64,000 nt of DNA from Anolis sagrei (Eukaryota; Chordata; Lepidosauria; Squamata; Anolidae). Below are positions 1 through 27,278 of the stretch, piece after piece; position 1 is the stretch's first letter; each line of letters opens with the position of its first letter. Made by a program: the position numbers and the translations under genes. The notes under the pieces are model-generated. The model made no database searches and was not told the origin of the DNA. It saw nothing but the letters and a program-made list of their open reading frames with translations. Location of the stretch: positions 104,298,866 through 104,362,865 of the forward strand of contig NC_090023.1 in the NCBI RefSeq assembly GCF_037176765.1, written 5' to 3'.

Positions 1-1805
1 GCAAGTGACAATTATGAAACCAAGCAGAAAAGTAATAATTTTCCTTTTATTTCCCTTTATCAACTTTATAGTGCAATCTTGAGAACAGTAACATTGTAGA
101 TAAGCATTCTGCTTGCTTTAAACAAGTACAGTACTGCAAAATTGTCTTAAACAAGACATTTCTGAGGCCATATTTTTATAGCCTGCCTTTTCCCAGGAAT
201 ACCACAATACTTTCACGATCTTTATTTATCTACATAATTTAAATGACCTAATTAAATGTTATGTCAAGTTTCAAAATAAATGCAGTCCCCAAAGGATATA
301 AATTGGACTTGTTAACAGGTAAATGCTGGTTTGGTTTCAAAGCTTGCCACTGTATGCATCCCTTTCCCATGCACAACATATTTCTGAGCAAATGGAAGTC
401 AGAATACACCTGCTCTATACCCTGAACTTGACTATTTGGAAGAGTAAAACTGACCAAATAGTTAAAAGTGCATACATGTGCCACATTTCAAACCAAGTTA
501 CAACTTTCCCTTCCTGCTTTCTGGTGGGGTTCTCACCCTCAAGTACAACTAAAATAGCACGAGGTGTTGAGGAAGAGGAGAAGTGATATTAGTTTGGAGC
601 AGTGAGTAAAGAAAATATTAACATCCCCTACCCTACTCTTCTTAGAATTCAGTTACTCACTGGTGTAATATGTAACTAAGCCTCAAGATTTGTTCCAAGG
701 AAACCTGTTCTGAAGAAATGTGCTTAGAATTGGTCCTTAAGTACAGAGAGGTTATAGATTCCTTAAATCACCCATTTTTGCCTTGTTAGAACTTTATTTG
801 GTGACTGTAACACATTCTCTTTGCAGACTGGTTTTTTCTATTGAGTTATTTACTTAAAGCAGGCCTGTAGAATTCCTGATCCATCAAAAGATGCATATTT
901 TGTGGCATGCTACAAGCCCACAGTCTTCCCCTGGTGCTGAAGGCAGTCCTCCGGTGTTGTCGAAGGCTGGAATGGCTGGAATCACTAGGTTGTTGTGGTT
1001 TTTTTGGGCATGTACTGGAACATGGCCATAAATCCCCCCCAAAAAACCTCACAGCAACCCAGTCCTCCAGTGTTACAAACATAAGGGAGACTTGAGAATA
1101 CAGAGACAGAGTAAAAAAAGTACATCTTGCCCAAGATTCCATAGAGGAGTAACATGGAAAGGTGAGATGGTGCTCTGAAACTAGCATTCTCCTCTGATTT
1201 ATCTTTCTTGGCTTTGCAGATTCCAGTTCAGCTGGATCCTGAGAACTAGTAGCGTCTAAAGCACATAACCAGATGATGCCATCTATCTTTCAATACATTT
1301 ACCCTTATTCTAAGCCAAGAGTGATAAGTGGCATAAAAGTACCGACACTTGGCCCACTCTTGGAATTGCTGTAGGACAGCAACACAATGGGCTCCTTCTT
1401 CATGGAAGAATGCCCTACATTTTAAGATCAAACTGATTACCACAGACAATGATAATGGCACCCTTTAACCCATTTAAAGTAGCAAGTATAATTTTGGAAT
1501 CGGAAAATGCTGTGTCTTACAGTATTTTTAAAAGGATTTTCCAGACCTTAGATGTGACAACTTTCCCTTTGAATTACAGCTGGGAAATCCTTAGTGATTT
1601 AATGTATTTTTCTGGTCATTTCAGATCACCCCTGTTGAGTTGGCAGGTCAGGGGAAAAATGCAAGAGATGCATTCAGCTTCTTCCTTGTTTCTCCAATGT
1701 TTCTGAAATTGCAGCACAGTCTTTTTGAACCCCTACATTCTTTGATAAAACATTTTGATTTCACTGTTGTTTTTATTTTGTTTGCATGAAATGCAATGTA
1801 GTTCA
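1..1805. other. 3' flank of MFSD9, no gene seen
   Basis: AT-rich sequence without a supported reading frame. It includes the MFSD9 3' UTR of unknown length and one fragment of a palindromic repeat near 945-1030. Possible minus-strand AATAAA signals occur near 1772 and 793. The rest is unassigned. Confidence 0.5.
945..1030 (+). repeat. Fragment of a palindromic interspersed repeat (GTCGAAGGCTTTCATGGCC family)
   Basis: A diverged copy of one arm of the element seen as a full palindrome at 36618-36842. Shared stretches include the GTCGAAGGCT and GGAATCACTAGGTTGTTGT-like blocks and the following GGGC...ACATGGCC. Further fragments are at 20476-20530 and 55855-55978. Confidence 0.6.
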
Positions 1806-18527
<16,722 letters not shown>

Positions 18528-18710
18528 TCCGGCGGGAGGAGGAGGAGGAGGGATCGGCGGGGCTGGGTCCTGGCTGGGACTCCCATTCTTCATACGAGGC
18601 CGAAGAAAGGAGCGAAGGGGCGCCGAGGAAGGAAGGAAGCAAGGAAAAACCGCAGCGGCCGCCTTGAGAGGGAAGCAAAACCAAGCAGCCAGGGAGAGGG
18701 CCAAGTCCCC

Positions 18711-18722
18711 CGCGCCTGCGCA
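18711..18722 (-). promoter_or_regulatory. NRF1-type binding site
   Basis: The minus strand reads TGCGCAGGCGCG, which fits the NRF1 palindrome YGCGCANGCGCR. It lies about 185 bases upstream of the chosen MFSD9 start codon inside the CpG-rich block, a usual place for NRF1 in housekeeping promoters. That it is used is inference. Confidence 0.5.
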
Positions 18723-18808
18723 GTGTGGCCTCTGGGAGGGACCTGAAGGAGGTCCCTCCCGCACTTTAGACTTGTGTGGCTCCTCTCTGCCAATAGCTGG
18801 CTGCCTGG

Positions 18809-19013
18809 GGGTGCATCTGCGCTGTAGAGTTAATCCAGTTTGACACCACTTTAACTGCTAGGGCTCAATGCATCTGTAGTTTAGTGAGGCACCAGCACTA
18901 TTTGGCACAGGAGGCTAAAGACCATGGAAAACCACCTTGGTTTCATCGCATTATAGCCACAACAGTTAAAGTGGTGCCAAGCTGCATTGGTTCTACAGTG
19001 TGTAGATGCACCC
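18809..19013. mobile_element. Palindromic MITE, GTGCATCTACACTGTAGA family
   Basis: The left end GGTGCATCTGCGCTGTAGAG and right end CTACAGTGTGTAGATGCACC form inverted repeats. The arms carry CAGTTTGACACCACTTTAAC and its inverse. It lies just upstream of the MFSD9 promoter. Confidence 0.8.
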
Positions 19014-19167
19014 AGGCTTTCAGTCTCAAAGGAGAGTCGAAAAAGCAGGGCTGACAACCAGGAAGCCAGGCTCCTTCCAGACAGCCATATAACATCCAGG
19101 TTATCTGCTTTGAACTGGATTATATACCAGTGTAGACTCATGTAATCCAGCTCAAAGCAGATAATTT

Positions 19168-19849
19168 GACTCTTAAGATCGTCTGGGGACACCCTTCTCT
19201 CAATCCCACCTTCATCACAAGTACGTCTGGCGGGGACGAGAGACAGGGCCTTCTCAGGGATGGCCCCTCGGCTGTGGAATGCCCTTCCTAGGGATATTAG
19301 AGCGGCCCCTTCCCTTTTAACATTCCGAAAAAAAGTCAAGACTTGGATTTTGAGCAAGCCTTTGCAGACACAATATAACACATGGAGAAAAAACGGAACG
19401 GCTGGACGATGCTATTGGATAATGTTTTTAACAAGAAGACTTAAACTGATCCATGTTTTTATTGATATTGATATTGTTGTTTTATCTTTAACTAGCCATC
19501 CCCTGCCACGCGTTGCTGTGGTCCAGTCTGTGTGTATTTTATGTGTGTGTATTTTGTGTATATGTGTTTATATGTGTTTGCATATATGTGTGTGTGTGTG
19601 GTTTTGCAAATGTGTTGTATTTTTTTTGGCTTTTTGTGTTTTTTTTAGTGTTTTTATGAGTGAGGGTCACTTGGTGGCCTGATAGGTGTCTTGTGTCCAA
19701 ATTTGGTGTCAATTCGTTCAGTGGTTTTTGAGTTATGTTAATCCCACAAACGATCAGCCGTTTATGTTTTTGATGCTGACTGTACACCGCCCCCGAGTTG
19801 CCTGCGGGCTGAGAGAGGCGGTATATATAGTAAATAAATAAATAAATTA
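19168..19849 (+). mobile_element. L2 LINE 3' end
   Basis: Plus-strand L2 C-terminus: RDRAFSGMAPRLWNALPRDI then SLLTFRKKVKTWIL (19235-19370), followed by its 3' UTR, which resumes after a Helitron as CACCGCCCCCGAGTTGCCTG with an (AAAT)n tail. 5'-truncated. Confidence 0.85.
19492..19755 (-). mobile_element. Short non-autonomous Helitron nested in L2
   Basis: The minus-strand 3' end reads GGGGATGGCTAG followed by T, with the hairpin CCACAGCAACGCGTGG just before, as in Helitrons. The body matches the better-defined copy at 51834-52106 (GTGTCAATTCG, GGTTTTTGAGTTATGTTAAT). The 5' end is diverged, so the exact limit near 19755 is approximate. Confidence 0.6.
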
Positions 19850-19900
19850 TATGGCAGTGTAGATCCAGCCTAAGATGTATGCAGTCACACTGTATTTCTT

Positions 19901-20041
19901 AGCTCCCTTTCACACAGCTGTATAAAATCCCATTTGAACTAGATTATATGACAGTGTGGACTCAGATAATCCAGTTCAAAGCAAATATTGTGGATTATGT
20001 GCCTTGATATTCTGGGTCATATGGCTGTGTGGAAGGGCCCC
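19901..20041. mobile_element. Palindromic MITE, ATAATCC family
   Basis: Ends CTCCCTTTCACACAGCTG and GCTGTGTGGAAGGGCCC. Inside are AATCCAGTTCAAAGCAAATAT and the inverse motifs. TAG is present on both sides. Confidence 0.75.
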
Positions 20042-20166
20042 TAGAGCGCACATACAACAGTAATGTGCTTCACTCTTAAAGAGCCTGTTTGCTTCTTTAC
20101 TGAATGCAGGCAGTCCCAGAGTTACAAATTATTTGGCAGTGTGGACTCACATGATCCACACTGATG

Positions 20167-20226
20167 TCATTTATGAAAGGTGGGAAGACCTTCCTTTTTA
20201 TGAAAGGTGGGAAGACCTTCCTTTTT
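20167..20226 (+). repeat. Tandem duplication, two units of about 29 bp
   Basis: TTTATGAAAGGTGGGAAGAC plus CTTCCTTTT occurs twice head to tail without change. Lies in the C-terminal/3' UTR part of an old L2 (20167-20430). Confidence 0.75.
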
Positions 20227-20430
20227 GAAGCCACTTTTAGTTGAAGCCAGGCATTTTACAGTCAGATGGGGAATTTTAGACTGATGTCAACTTTATTGTT
20301 TAATAATATGGATTATCTGTTTTTAGCTACGGTTTTATGTTCTATGTACTTTTTAAGATGTTGAGAGCCACCTTGAGTCGGCTGGAGAAAGCCGTCATAG
20401 ACATCACAGAAAGAAATAAATATAACAACT
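20227..20430 (+). mobile_element. L2 LINE 3' UTR remnant
   Basis: AAGCCAGGCATTTTA and GTTGAGAGCCACCTTGAGTC, ending in AAATAAATATAACAAC, fit the generic L2 3' end. It is followed at 20476-20530 by a fragment of the palindromic family seen at 36618. Confidence 0.5.
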
Positions 20431-20554
20431 TGTCATATTTATGATCAGTCTGGAAAAAGGATTTTTTGTTGCTGTTGTTGAAGGCTTTCATGGCCGGAAT
20501 CATCGGGTTGCTGTGAGTTTTCCGGGCCAAAATCTGATATCATCCATGTTGAAA

Positions 20555-20650
20555 TTGTGATATCTTTGCTTTCTGGTTCTTCAATGTATGTAAACTTTGT
20601 TTCATACACAAAATCAATTTAAATATTGTATACAAAATTACCTTTAGGCA
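20555..20650 (-). mobile_element. Internal fragment of a pogo-like DNA transposon
   Basis: Matches, on the minus strand, the same element as 60610-62650: TTTGCTTTCTG, CAATGTATGTAAACTTTG and ATATTGTATACAAAATTACC in the same order. Confidence 0.65.
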
Positions 20651-20934
20651 CTCATAGTAAAAACTGTAATAACATTGTAGTAACATTGAACAACCATGTG
20701 AAATGTAGTTTTTACAAACTTAAGATAATTGCTTTAACAGTTGAATTAGTCAGGAAGATTTTGATATTAAGAATATCAGTTTGGATAGAGCTTGCAGAGC
20801 AACACTTAGAAATGTCTTTTTCAAATCAAGGCCCCTTCTACACTACCATGTAATCCAGATTATCAAAGCAGATAATCCACATTATTTTATTTGAACTGGA
20901 TTATATGAGTCTACACTGCCATATTACTTTACTT

Positions 20935-22235
20935 AGGTGATCCCTCGTAGTCCGAGGATGATGGTCCTCCAAGGTCGGGGTACTGGTGGTGGGTCCGTCG
21001 GTGACTGTGGAGCCCAATTCTTGATCTGCATCTTCTCCCACAGTGAGGGCATTGGTTTCCAGGTGGAAGGCAGTCCCGGTTGGGGTTGGCTTGTCCATAT
21101 CCATATATGTTGTATGTTATGTCTGCATCGTTTGTTTTTGATAAGGCCAATTGGCTAATCAACAAAATTGTTGTTGTTGTAAAGGGTTGGCTTGTCGAGC
21201 CTTCTTCTTGGCACATTTCCCTCTTTCGCCCTCCATTCGTGCCTCTTCAAACTCCACAGCACTGCTGGTCACAGCTGACCTCCAGCTGGAGCGCTCAAGG
21301 GCCAGGGCTTCCCAGTTCTCAGTGTCTATGCCAGAGATTTTAAGGTTGGCTTTGAGCCCATCTTTAAATCTCCTTTTCCTGTCCACCAACATTCTGTTTT
21401 CCGTTCTTGAGTTCGGAGTAGAGCAATTCCAGACAACATGGCCGGTCCAGCGGAGTTGATGGTGGAGGACCATCGCTTCAATGCTGGTGGTCTTTCTTTC
21501 TTCCAGCATGCTGACATTTGTCCGCTTGTCTTCCCAAGAGATTTCCTGAAGCAGCGCTGATGGAATTGTTCCAGGAGTTGCATGTGATGTCCGTGTCTCA
21601 CGGACATCACAGCAGGGTTGGGAGGACAATAGCTTTATAAACAAGCACCGTGGTATCCCTATGGATGTCCCGGTCCTCAAACACTCTCTGCTTCATTTGG
21701 AAAAAGGCTGCACTTGCAGAGCTCAGGCGGTGTTGAATTTCAGTGTCAATGTTGACTTTTGTGGAGAGGTGGCTGCCAAGGTAGCAGAAATGGTCAATGT
21801 TTTCTAATGTTACACCATTAAACTGTATTTCTGGGATTGGAGAGGGATTGCCTGGTGACTGCTGGAAGAGCACTTTGGTTTTCTCGATGTTTAATGACAG
21901 GCCGAGCTGCTCGTATGCTTCTGCGAAGGTGTTTAGAGTGGCTTGTAGGTCTTCTTCTGAATGCGCACAGATGAAGTTGTCATCAGCATACTGGAGTTCT
22001 ATAACAGATGTTGTTGTAACCTTGGTTTTGGCTTTCAGTCTGCTGAGGTTAAATAGCTTGCCATCTGTCCAATAGATGATTTCCACTCCGGTGGGAAGCT
22101 TCCCATCAACAAGGTGCAGTATCATAGCGATGAAGATGGAAAATAAAGTCCCCGATGGACTGTCACCTTGTTGTGGTGAGAGGGCTTGTGTGTTCCAATG
22201 AACCTGCGGGCACAACGACTGGAGTCATGCTATAA
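20935..22235 (-). mobile_element. LINE with C-terminal C2H2 zinc finger (RTE/I-like; possibly Vingi), broken
   Basis: Minus-strand reverse transcriptase with LQYADDNFICAHSEEDLQ (catalytic YADD), GLSLNIEKTKVLFQ, and IDHFCYLGSHLSTKVNID in 21607-22215; then HHQLRWTGHVVWNCS and WEALALERSSWRSAV in 21159-21680; and a final C-x2-C-x12-H-x3-H finger in 20929-21216. Frames shift at least twice and the RT is cut upstream of the PQG region, so the copy is dead. The 3' end on the left reads GGATCACCTAAGTAAAGTAA. Clade is uncertain. Confidence 0.8.
21096..21196 (-). repeat. 88-bp insertion in the LINE, flanked by a 13-bp duplication
   Basis: GGGTTGGCTTGTC is present at 21083-21095 and 21184-21196. The inserted piece contains GTTGTTGTTGTAAA at its right end, the tail of a minus-strand retroposon. 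It interrupts the zinc-finger coding region. Confidence 0.7.
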
Positions 22236-22510
22236 CGCACAGGTACCTCCTAAGATATGAACACGTGTTCAACAAAAATATGAAGCCGTCAAAAGGCTAC
22301 ATATTTTTGTTGTTGAAACAGCTGTAATATATCCCATTGATTATACCAATATTAGAGGAGATTAGAGCAGAGAAGGGGATAGACACTTAGCCTTTTAAAA
22401 GGTAGGAACTGGGAAACACTAGAACTGAGAGACTTAAAATGCTTCTTCAAATGAATCCCACTGCCATCATTCCAGTACTAATCAGGCTGAGGTAATATTG
22501 TGAGTCTGTT

Positions 22511-23272
22511 CTGTAACACACACTGTGCCACTATAGTTTCTTAGTGGCTGCAGTGAAGCTGACTTTAGAAATATTTTCGCCACAAAGGTACACACACTGA
22601 GACTGGTATAAGTTAATAAAAGAACAAGAATGTTTATTGAACAAGCTTGAAGTAATTCAGGTACAAATGCTTAATGGTTTCAGAAAATACTGGCATGAAA
22701 AGCTTGTGGTTGAGTTAGAGTAAAATCTTAAACTCTTCTGGGTTACAAGTCTTCAAAGTTCCACCACAGAAAATTACTTCAGGAAATTAATCTCTGAAAG
22801 TAACTCCCAAAACTGCCCCTTAGGAATCTAGCCAAAAATACTCTGAACTAGACTTCTCTAGGAATTGAACAGTCCAATAACTGGGCCCTGCTCCACAACA
22901 GTATTCTAGCTATCTACTAATAGCTACTCTGAATACCTCACAAAAGCCTAAGCCAATCTTCTTCTCTAAACTCAAATTCACTCTGAGCTAACACCCACTC
23001 TCCAACACCAACTCCAACTGACTAACTGGGACTTCAAGCCTCAGTTTTAAAAAGACACTTTTCCCCTCTAGACCACTTAGGCTCCGCCCCCATCTTCCTA
23101 GCCAATCCTAGCCTCCTTATTTTCCCTCTAAGACTTGAACACCCCCCTCAAGGAAAACCTAACTAAAATGGCTTCCACCCAGCTTCCTTTTCTAAAATGG
23201 ACACTGTGGCTTTGCCAGGCCCACTCCCATAGGCTTCAGCCAGCCAGCTAAGGTAAGGGATTCATTACACAT
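22511..23272 (-). mobile_element. LTR retroelement fossil, probably a single LTR
   Basis: Reading the minus strand, the block starts TGTAATGAATCCC and ends GTGTGTTACA, with an AATAAA signal near 22631. Length about 760 bases. No internal retroviral genes next to it, no clear target-site duplication. It resembles the LTR at 14158-14859 around the polyadenylation signal, so both may belong to one family. An old, broken copy. Confidence 0.55.
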
Positions 23273-23498
23273 GCACTCCCAGGAGTGGCCGTGGGGGAGG
23301 TTCCAGACCAAGCACAATCTGGAGACCCAAAGACCTCAAAGGCGGAGCATGGTACATGTTACAATGGCTGTGAAGGTGGAAGAAGGCTGCAACACCACGG
23401 CTGTCTTGTTAAACTGTTCCATCTGTGAAGACTGTGTGTTGATCAGTTGTGCACTGATCTCCATACATTAAAAAAATTCACGCACAGGCGTCTTCCAA

Positions 23499-23529
<31 letters not shown>

Positions 23530-23530
23530 A
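23273..23530 (+). mobile_element. Unidentified retroposon 3' end with (AAAT)n tail
   Basis: Non-coding stretch ending in about eight AAAT units (23497-23529). It directly follows the LTR fossil and precedes the right half of the MITE. The family is not recognised. Confidence 0.45.
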
Positions 23531-23599
23531 ACTGCCATATAATCCAGTTCAAATCAGATAATCTGGATTTTATATGGCAGTGTAGATGGGGCTCAAATC

Positions 23600-24350
23600 A
23601 ATTTACTTATGCAGAATGCATGCAAGGCACACAGTACAAGTAAAGATCAATAAAGGAAGTTGTTATTATAAGGCATGAGCACTTCAATTTTTCAGTCTAC
23701 TAGGGAAAAAATGGCATACTAGGATACTTCATACATTTACACATAGGCAAGCTTAGCATGCTAAGAGGTACATTTTGCTATGTTCCATGTAACTAAACAC
23801 AAGACTCTTCATAAATTAATAGAAACATAAGACTTGGAAGAGAGCATGACAACAATCCAATCCCACCCCTCTGGAGGAATACTCTCCGTAGACAGAACCA
23901 TAACATGTCATGTGTCAAATTAAGAGCTAGTGAAACATACAGATTTTTAAATAGCAAATATAAATTTTGCCCAGAAATGTCTGCCTTATATGATTGTGTG
24001 AGTGAATCAATAATTGTTTCCATAAGACTTGAGGCCAGAGCTGCACAGGGGTTTGGTTCATTTCTTGCAATGGAACATAAGGGCTTAATTGTGGTTAAGA
24101 AATGCCACCATCTGATTTTCCACTAAGATTCATGAGGGGCATTATATAGATTTTGTAGATTTTTAAAACAAGCCTTATGAAACCACAATCTTTAAAAGTG
24201 AAAGTATATATTTGAAGGAGCAGAATTATAATAAATTTGAAGCGGTGCAAGACAAGTGGCCTGTAACATACAGTTTTATGCTGTAACAGAAGAGGAAGGT
24301 CCCACCATGACTCTCTTTGCACCAGCCATCATTTGCTGCCTAAAACAGCT
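23600..24350. other. Intergenic, unassigned
   Basis: AT-rich sequence without ORF or recognised repeat. Confidence 0.45.
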
Positions 24351-24530
24351 ACAGGTTGAGCATCTCTTATGTGAAATTATTGGGACCTGAAGTGTTCTGT
24401 TTTTGTTTAATTTTGGAGGGTTAGTGGGTGGGATTTTGGAATAGAGTACTTGCATATACATAATGAGATATCTTGGAGATTGGATCAAAGTCTAAACATA
24501 GAATTGATTTATGTTTCATATCTATTTATT
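24351..24530 (+). mobile_element. Left end of a pogo-like DNA transposon
   Basis: CAGGTTGAGCATCTCTTATG start, then TTGGGACCTGAAGTGTT and TTGCATATACATAATGAGAT. This is the left end of the same element type found in reverse at 60610-62650. I recognise the sequence type from mammals (Tigger group), but the exact name is uncertain. Confidence 0.7.
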
Positions 24531-24544
24531 TATTTATTTATTTA

Positions 24545-25500
24545 TCTATATAAATAAAAACCACTGGGCGAATTGACACCAAATTTGGCCACTAGACACC
24601 TATTAGCCCAAGGAGTGACCATCACTCAAAAAAATTGATTTTGTCATTTGGGAGTTGTAGTTGCTGGGATTTATAGTTAATCTACAATCAAAGAGCATTC
24701 TGAACTCCACCAATGATGGAATTGGACCAAATTTATTTATTTATTATTTATTTATTTAATGCACTTATTAACCGCCATTCTCAGCCCGTTCGGGCGACTC
24801 ATGGCGGTGTACAAACACATACAGAAGACAGCTTACAGAAAACATATAGACTATACACAACCACAGACGACACTAAAAATCCGCTACGTCTCTTAGTAGA
24901 ATCATAACCAGTCTCATATTCCTTGTTCCATTCCGATCTTCTTGCCATATTGTCATATTGTTGTTGCACATTAATTGAATGCCCTCTCGAAAAGCCATGT
25001 CTTGAGGCTTTTTCGGAAGGACATGAGGGAGGGCGCCTGCCTGATGTCTGCAAGGAGAGTGTTCCACAGCCGGGGGGCCACCACCGAGAAGGCCCTCTCT
25101 CTCGTCCCCGCCAGACGTGCCTGTGAGGCAGGCGGGATCGAGAGAAGGGCCCCCCCAGATGATCTCAAGGAGATTTGGCACACAGACCTCCCATGACCAA
25201 GGGAAAATACTGGAAGGGTTTGGTGGGCATTGACCTTGAGTTTGGAATTGTAGTTCACCTACATCCAGGGAGCACTGTGGACTCAAACAATGATGGATCT
25301 GGACCAAATTTGGCACAAATATTCCATATGCCCAAACATGAACAAAGATGGAGTTTGGGGGAAATAGACCTACGATAGGAGTTGTAGTTACTGGGATTTA
25401 TAGTTCACCTACAATCAAAGAGCATTCTGAACTCCACCAACGACAGAATTGGGGCAAACTTCCCACACAGAACCCCCATGACCAACAGAAAATACATAAG
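24545..25500 (+). mobile_element. Helitron-like element, interrupted by an L2
   Basis: After an A, it starts TCTATATAAATAAAAACC, the same 5' end as the Helitron at 51834-52106, followed by GGCGAATTGACACCAAATTT. It is interrupted at 24733 by an L2 and resumes at 25168 (ATTTGGCACACAGACC). The body carries two copies of TCAAAGAGCATTCTGAACTC (24688 and 25418). The 3' terminus is not clear. Confidence 0.55.
24733..25167 (-). mobile_element. L2 LINE 3' end nested in the Helitron-like element
   Basis: Minus-strand L2 C-terminus (AFSVVAPRLWNTLLADIRQA, SLMSFRKSLKTWLFERAFN in 24971-25258) with the 3' UTR GCCATGAGTCGCCCGAACGG and an ATTT-rich tail at the left. Confidence 0.85.
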
Positions 25501-25574
25501 GCCATCCAGTCCAACTCCTTTCACCAGGGCAAGAAAACATAATTAAAGCCCTCCTAACAAAGAGCCATCCAGCC

Positions 25575-25576
<2 letters not shown>

Positions 25577-25622
<46 letters not shown>
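25577..25622. repeat. (TA)n microsatellite
   Basis: Twenty-three TA units without interruption. On its right another Helitron-like body starts (AATAACTCAAAAACTGCTGG, 25650-25760). Confidence 0.9.
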
Positions 25623-25625
<3 letters not shown>

Positions 25626-25964
25626 ATAATGCTCTGTTCATTTTTAGTGACATAATAACTCAAAAACTGCTGGATGAAGTGATGCCAAATTTGCCCACAA
25701 CACACCTACTAATCCAAGGAGTGACCATCACTGAGAAAAACACCAAAAAAAAAAACCTGTTGCTTACTACATCTGCCTGCCACCTCAGGAGGAGAAGGAA
25801 ATCCTACTGCTTCTCCCCCCACCCCCTGCCCCCCGCCCCCAAGCCGGCTAAGAGGAGAAAGGGGACTGAGGAAGAGACTTTGAAAGCACCTGTCTCCTGG
25901 CTGTTGCTTATCCTTGTGTGAACAAGTTTGGATTTAGGAGTATTTCTGATTTTGGTAGTTTGGC

Positions 25965-26040
25965 AAGGCACCAGCACTATTTGGCAGTTAAAATGATGTC
26001 AGACTGTATTATCTCCACAGTGAAGATGCACCCTAAGTTT
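25965..26040. mobile_element. MITE fragment, GTGCATCTACACTGTAGA family
   Basis: GGCACCAGCACTATTTGGCA and the end CACAGTGAAGATGCACCC match the right arm of the copy at 18809-19013. Confidence 0.6.
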
Positions 26041-26041
26041 G

Positions 26042-26276
26042 AGGCCCCAGCTGTATTATATGGTCAATGTAGACTCTATAATGCGGCTTAATAGCATTGA
26101 ACTGCATTATATGAAAGCCCATCTACATTGCTATACAATGCAGTTTGAAACTGCATTACCTGATGACTGTAGATTCATATAATGCAGTTTAACAGCATTA
26201 AATTGCATTATATGAGTCAACACTGACCATATAATAAAATTTTCAAACTGTGTTATATGGCATTATAGATGGGACC
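26042..26276. mobile_element. Palindromic MITE with CATTATATG motifs
   Basis: Ends GAGGCCCCAGCTGTATTA and TTATAGATGGGACC. Alternating direct and inverted copies of AATGCAGTTTAA and TGCATTATATGA fill it. Related to but distinct from the ATAATCC family. Confidence 0.65.
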
Positions 26277-26280
26277 TGAA

Positions 26281-27137
26281 TTCTAAAAGAGCTATCCAAG
26301 GTACTGAAACCTATACACGCACCCTGAAAAATAAATCCTATTCATTGGATATCTCCATTAAAGATTGGATTAAAACCTGGAGCAGATTCACTTCACGCTG
26401 ATTTGGGAGCTGCTCACTGCCATGTTGTATAGGATTGAACTTTAAATGGCACTTTATGGAACCTCTAATAAGGCCGATAATAGATTGATTACACTAAGAG
26501 ATCCAGAACATTAATAGCTGCTGCTGTGACTTTACATCTCAGTCAGTGAATGAGATCCACACATTTTAAGGAATAGTATAATATGTTCATAGTATGATTT
26601 CTAGCCTCAACCCTGGGCCTGTGCTTTGTGAGTGTGTCTGTATGGAGGGTAAGCATTCCATGCCTGCTTATGGAGGGAGACTGCAGGCTGTGCACCAGGA
26701 ATGGCTGGCCAGTGCTGGACATTGAAACCCAACCTCTGCTGATTGACAAGGGCATGCAGTAACTTCATCCCCTTCCACATCGGTTGAAGCACCAAGTGCA
26801 ACAATTTTCAAGTCAATATCCAGCTAAGGCAAGGTCAGCTATTTGTGGTTGGCCACACCTACTGAGGGAAGTACTGTAAGGCTCTTTTATGGGGTCTCCA
26901 AAAATAGAAGTCCCTGTCTATTTGTTAGGTTGCACTTTAATGGGACACAAATCACACAACAGCAAGTGGAAAAACCCACAGGGATAATTTTATATACAAT
27001 ATTTTAAATCAATTATTCTTTTCCTAAGAGCACTTTCAGGTCTGTGGTGTAATCCTTTGCTATTTTTTCTTGTGGAGATTCCCCTCCAAACCCTTTCTTG
27101 AAAATACACTGTTCTGGAAATCAAAACCAAATCAGCA
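26281..27137. other. Upstream region of TMEM182
   Basis: The presumed promoter and 5' UTR of TMEM182. It is AT-rich, without a CpG island, which fits a tissue-restricted gene. A MEF2-like A/T core (CTATTTTTTC) is at about 27059, but this alone is weak evidence. Confidence 0.4.
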
Positions 27138-27278
27138 ATGAAACTGAGTGTTGGGATATTTTTTGGAGGCTTCTTTGGAGCTCTGGGAATTTTGTTCTTT
27201 TTGGTTGCCTTTGGAACAGACTATTGGCTCCTTGCTACAGAAGTTGGAAGGTGTTCAGAAAGTCTGAATGACACAGCG
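27138..27278 (+). CDS. TMEM182: TMEM182 coding exon 1
   Basis: Residues 1-47: a short cytoplasmic start, transmembrane segment 1 ([20 protein letters not shown]) and the opening of the extracellular loop ([15 protein letters not shown]). The donor is GTTAGT at 27279, weaker than the consensus but with the right phase (0). The last few residues are the least conserved. Confidence 0.93.

Larger units (their letters stand above)
19072..19871. mobile_element. ATAATCC-family MITE broken by an L2 insertion
   Basis: The left part 19072-19165 (CCATATAACATCCAGGTTAT) and right part 19850-19871 (TTATATGGCAGTGTAGATCC) are two pieces of one MITE. The DNA between them is an L2 which itself contains a Helitron. 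Confidence 0.65.
20829..23598. mobile_element. ATAATCC-family MITE split by a 2.6-kb composite insertion
   Basis: The left MITE part is 20829-20934 (starts GGCCCCTTCTACACTACC) and the right part 23529-23598 (ends TGGCAGTGTAGATGGGGC). ACTGCCATAT is repeated at both junctions, as a target-site duplication would be. Inside lie a LINE, an LTR fossil and a retroposon tail. Confidence 0.7.
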
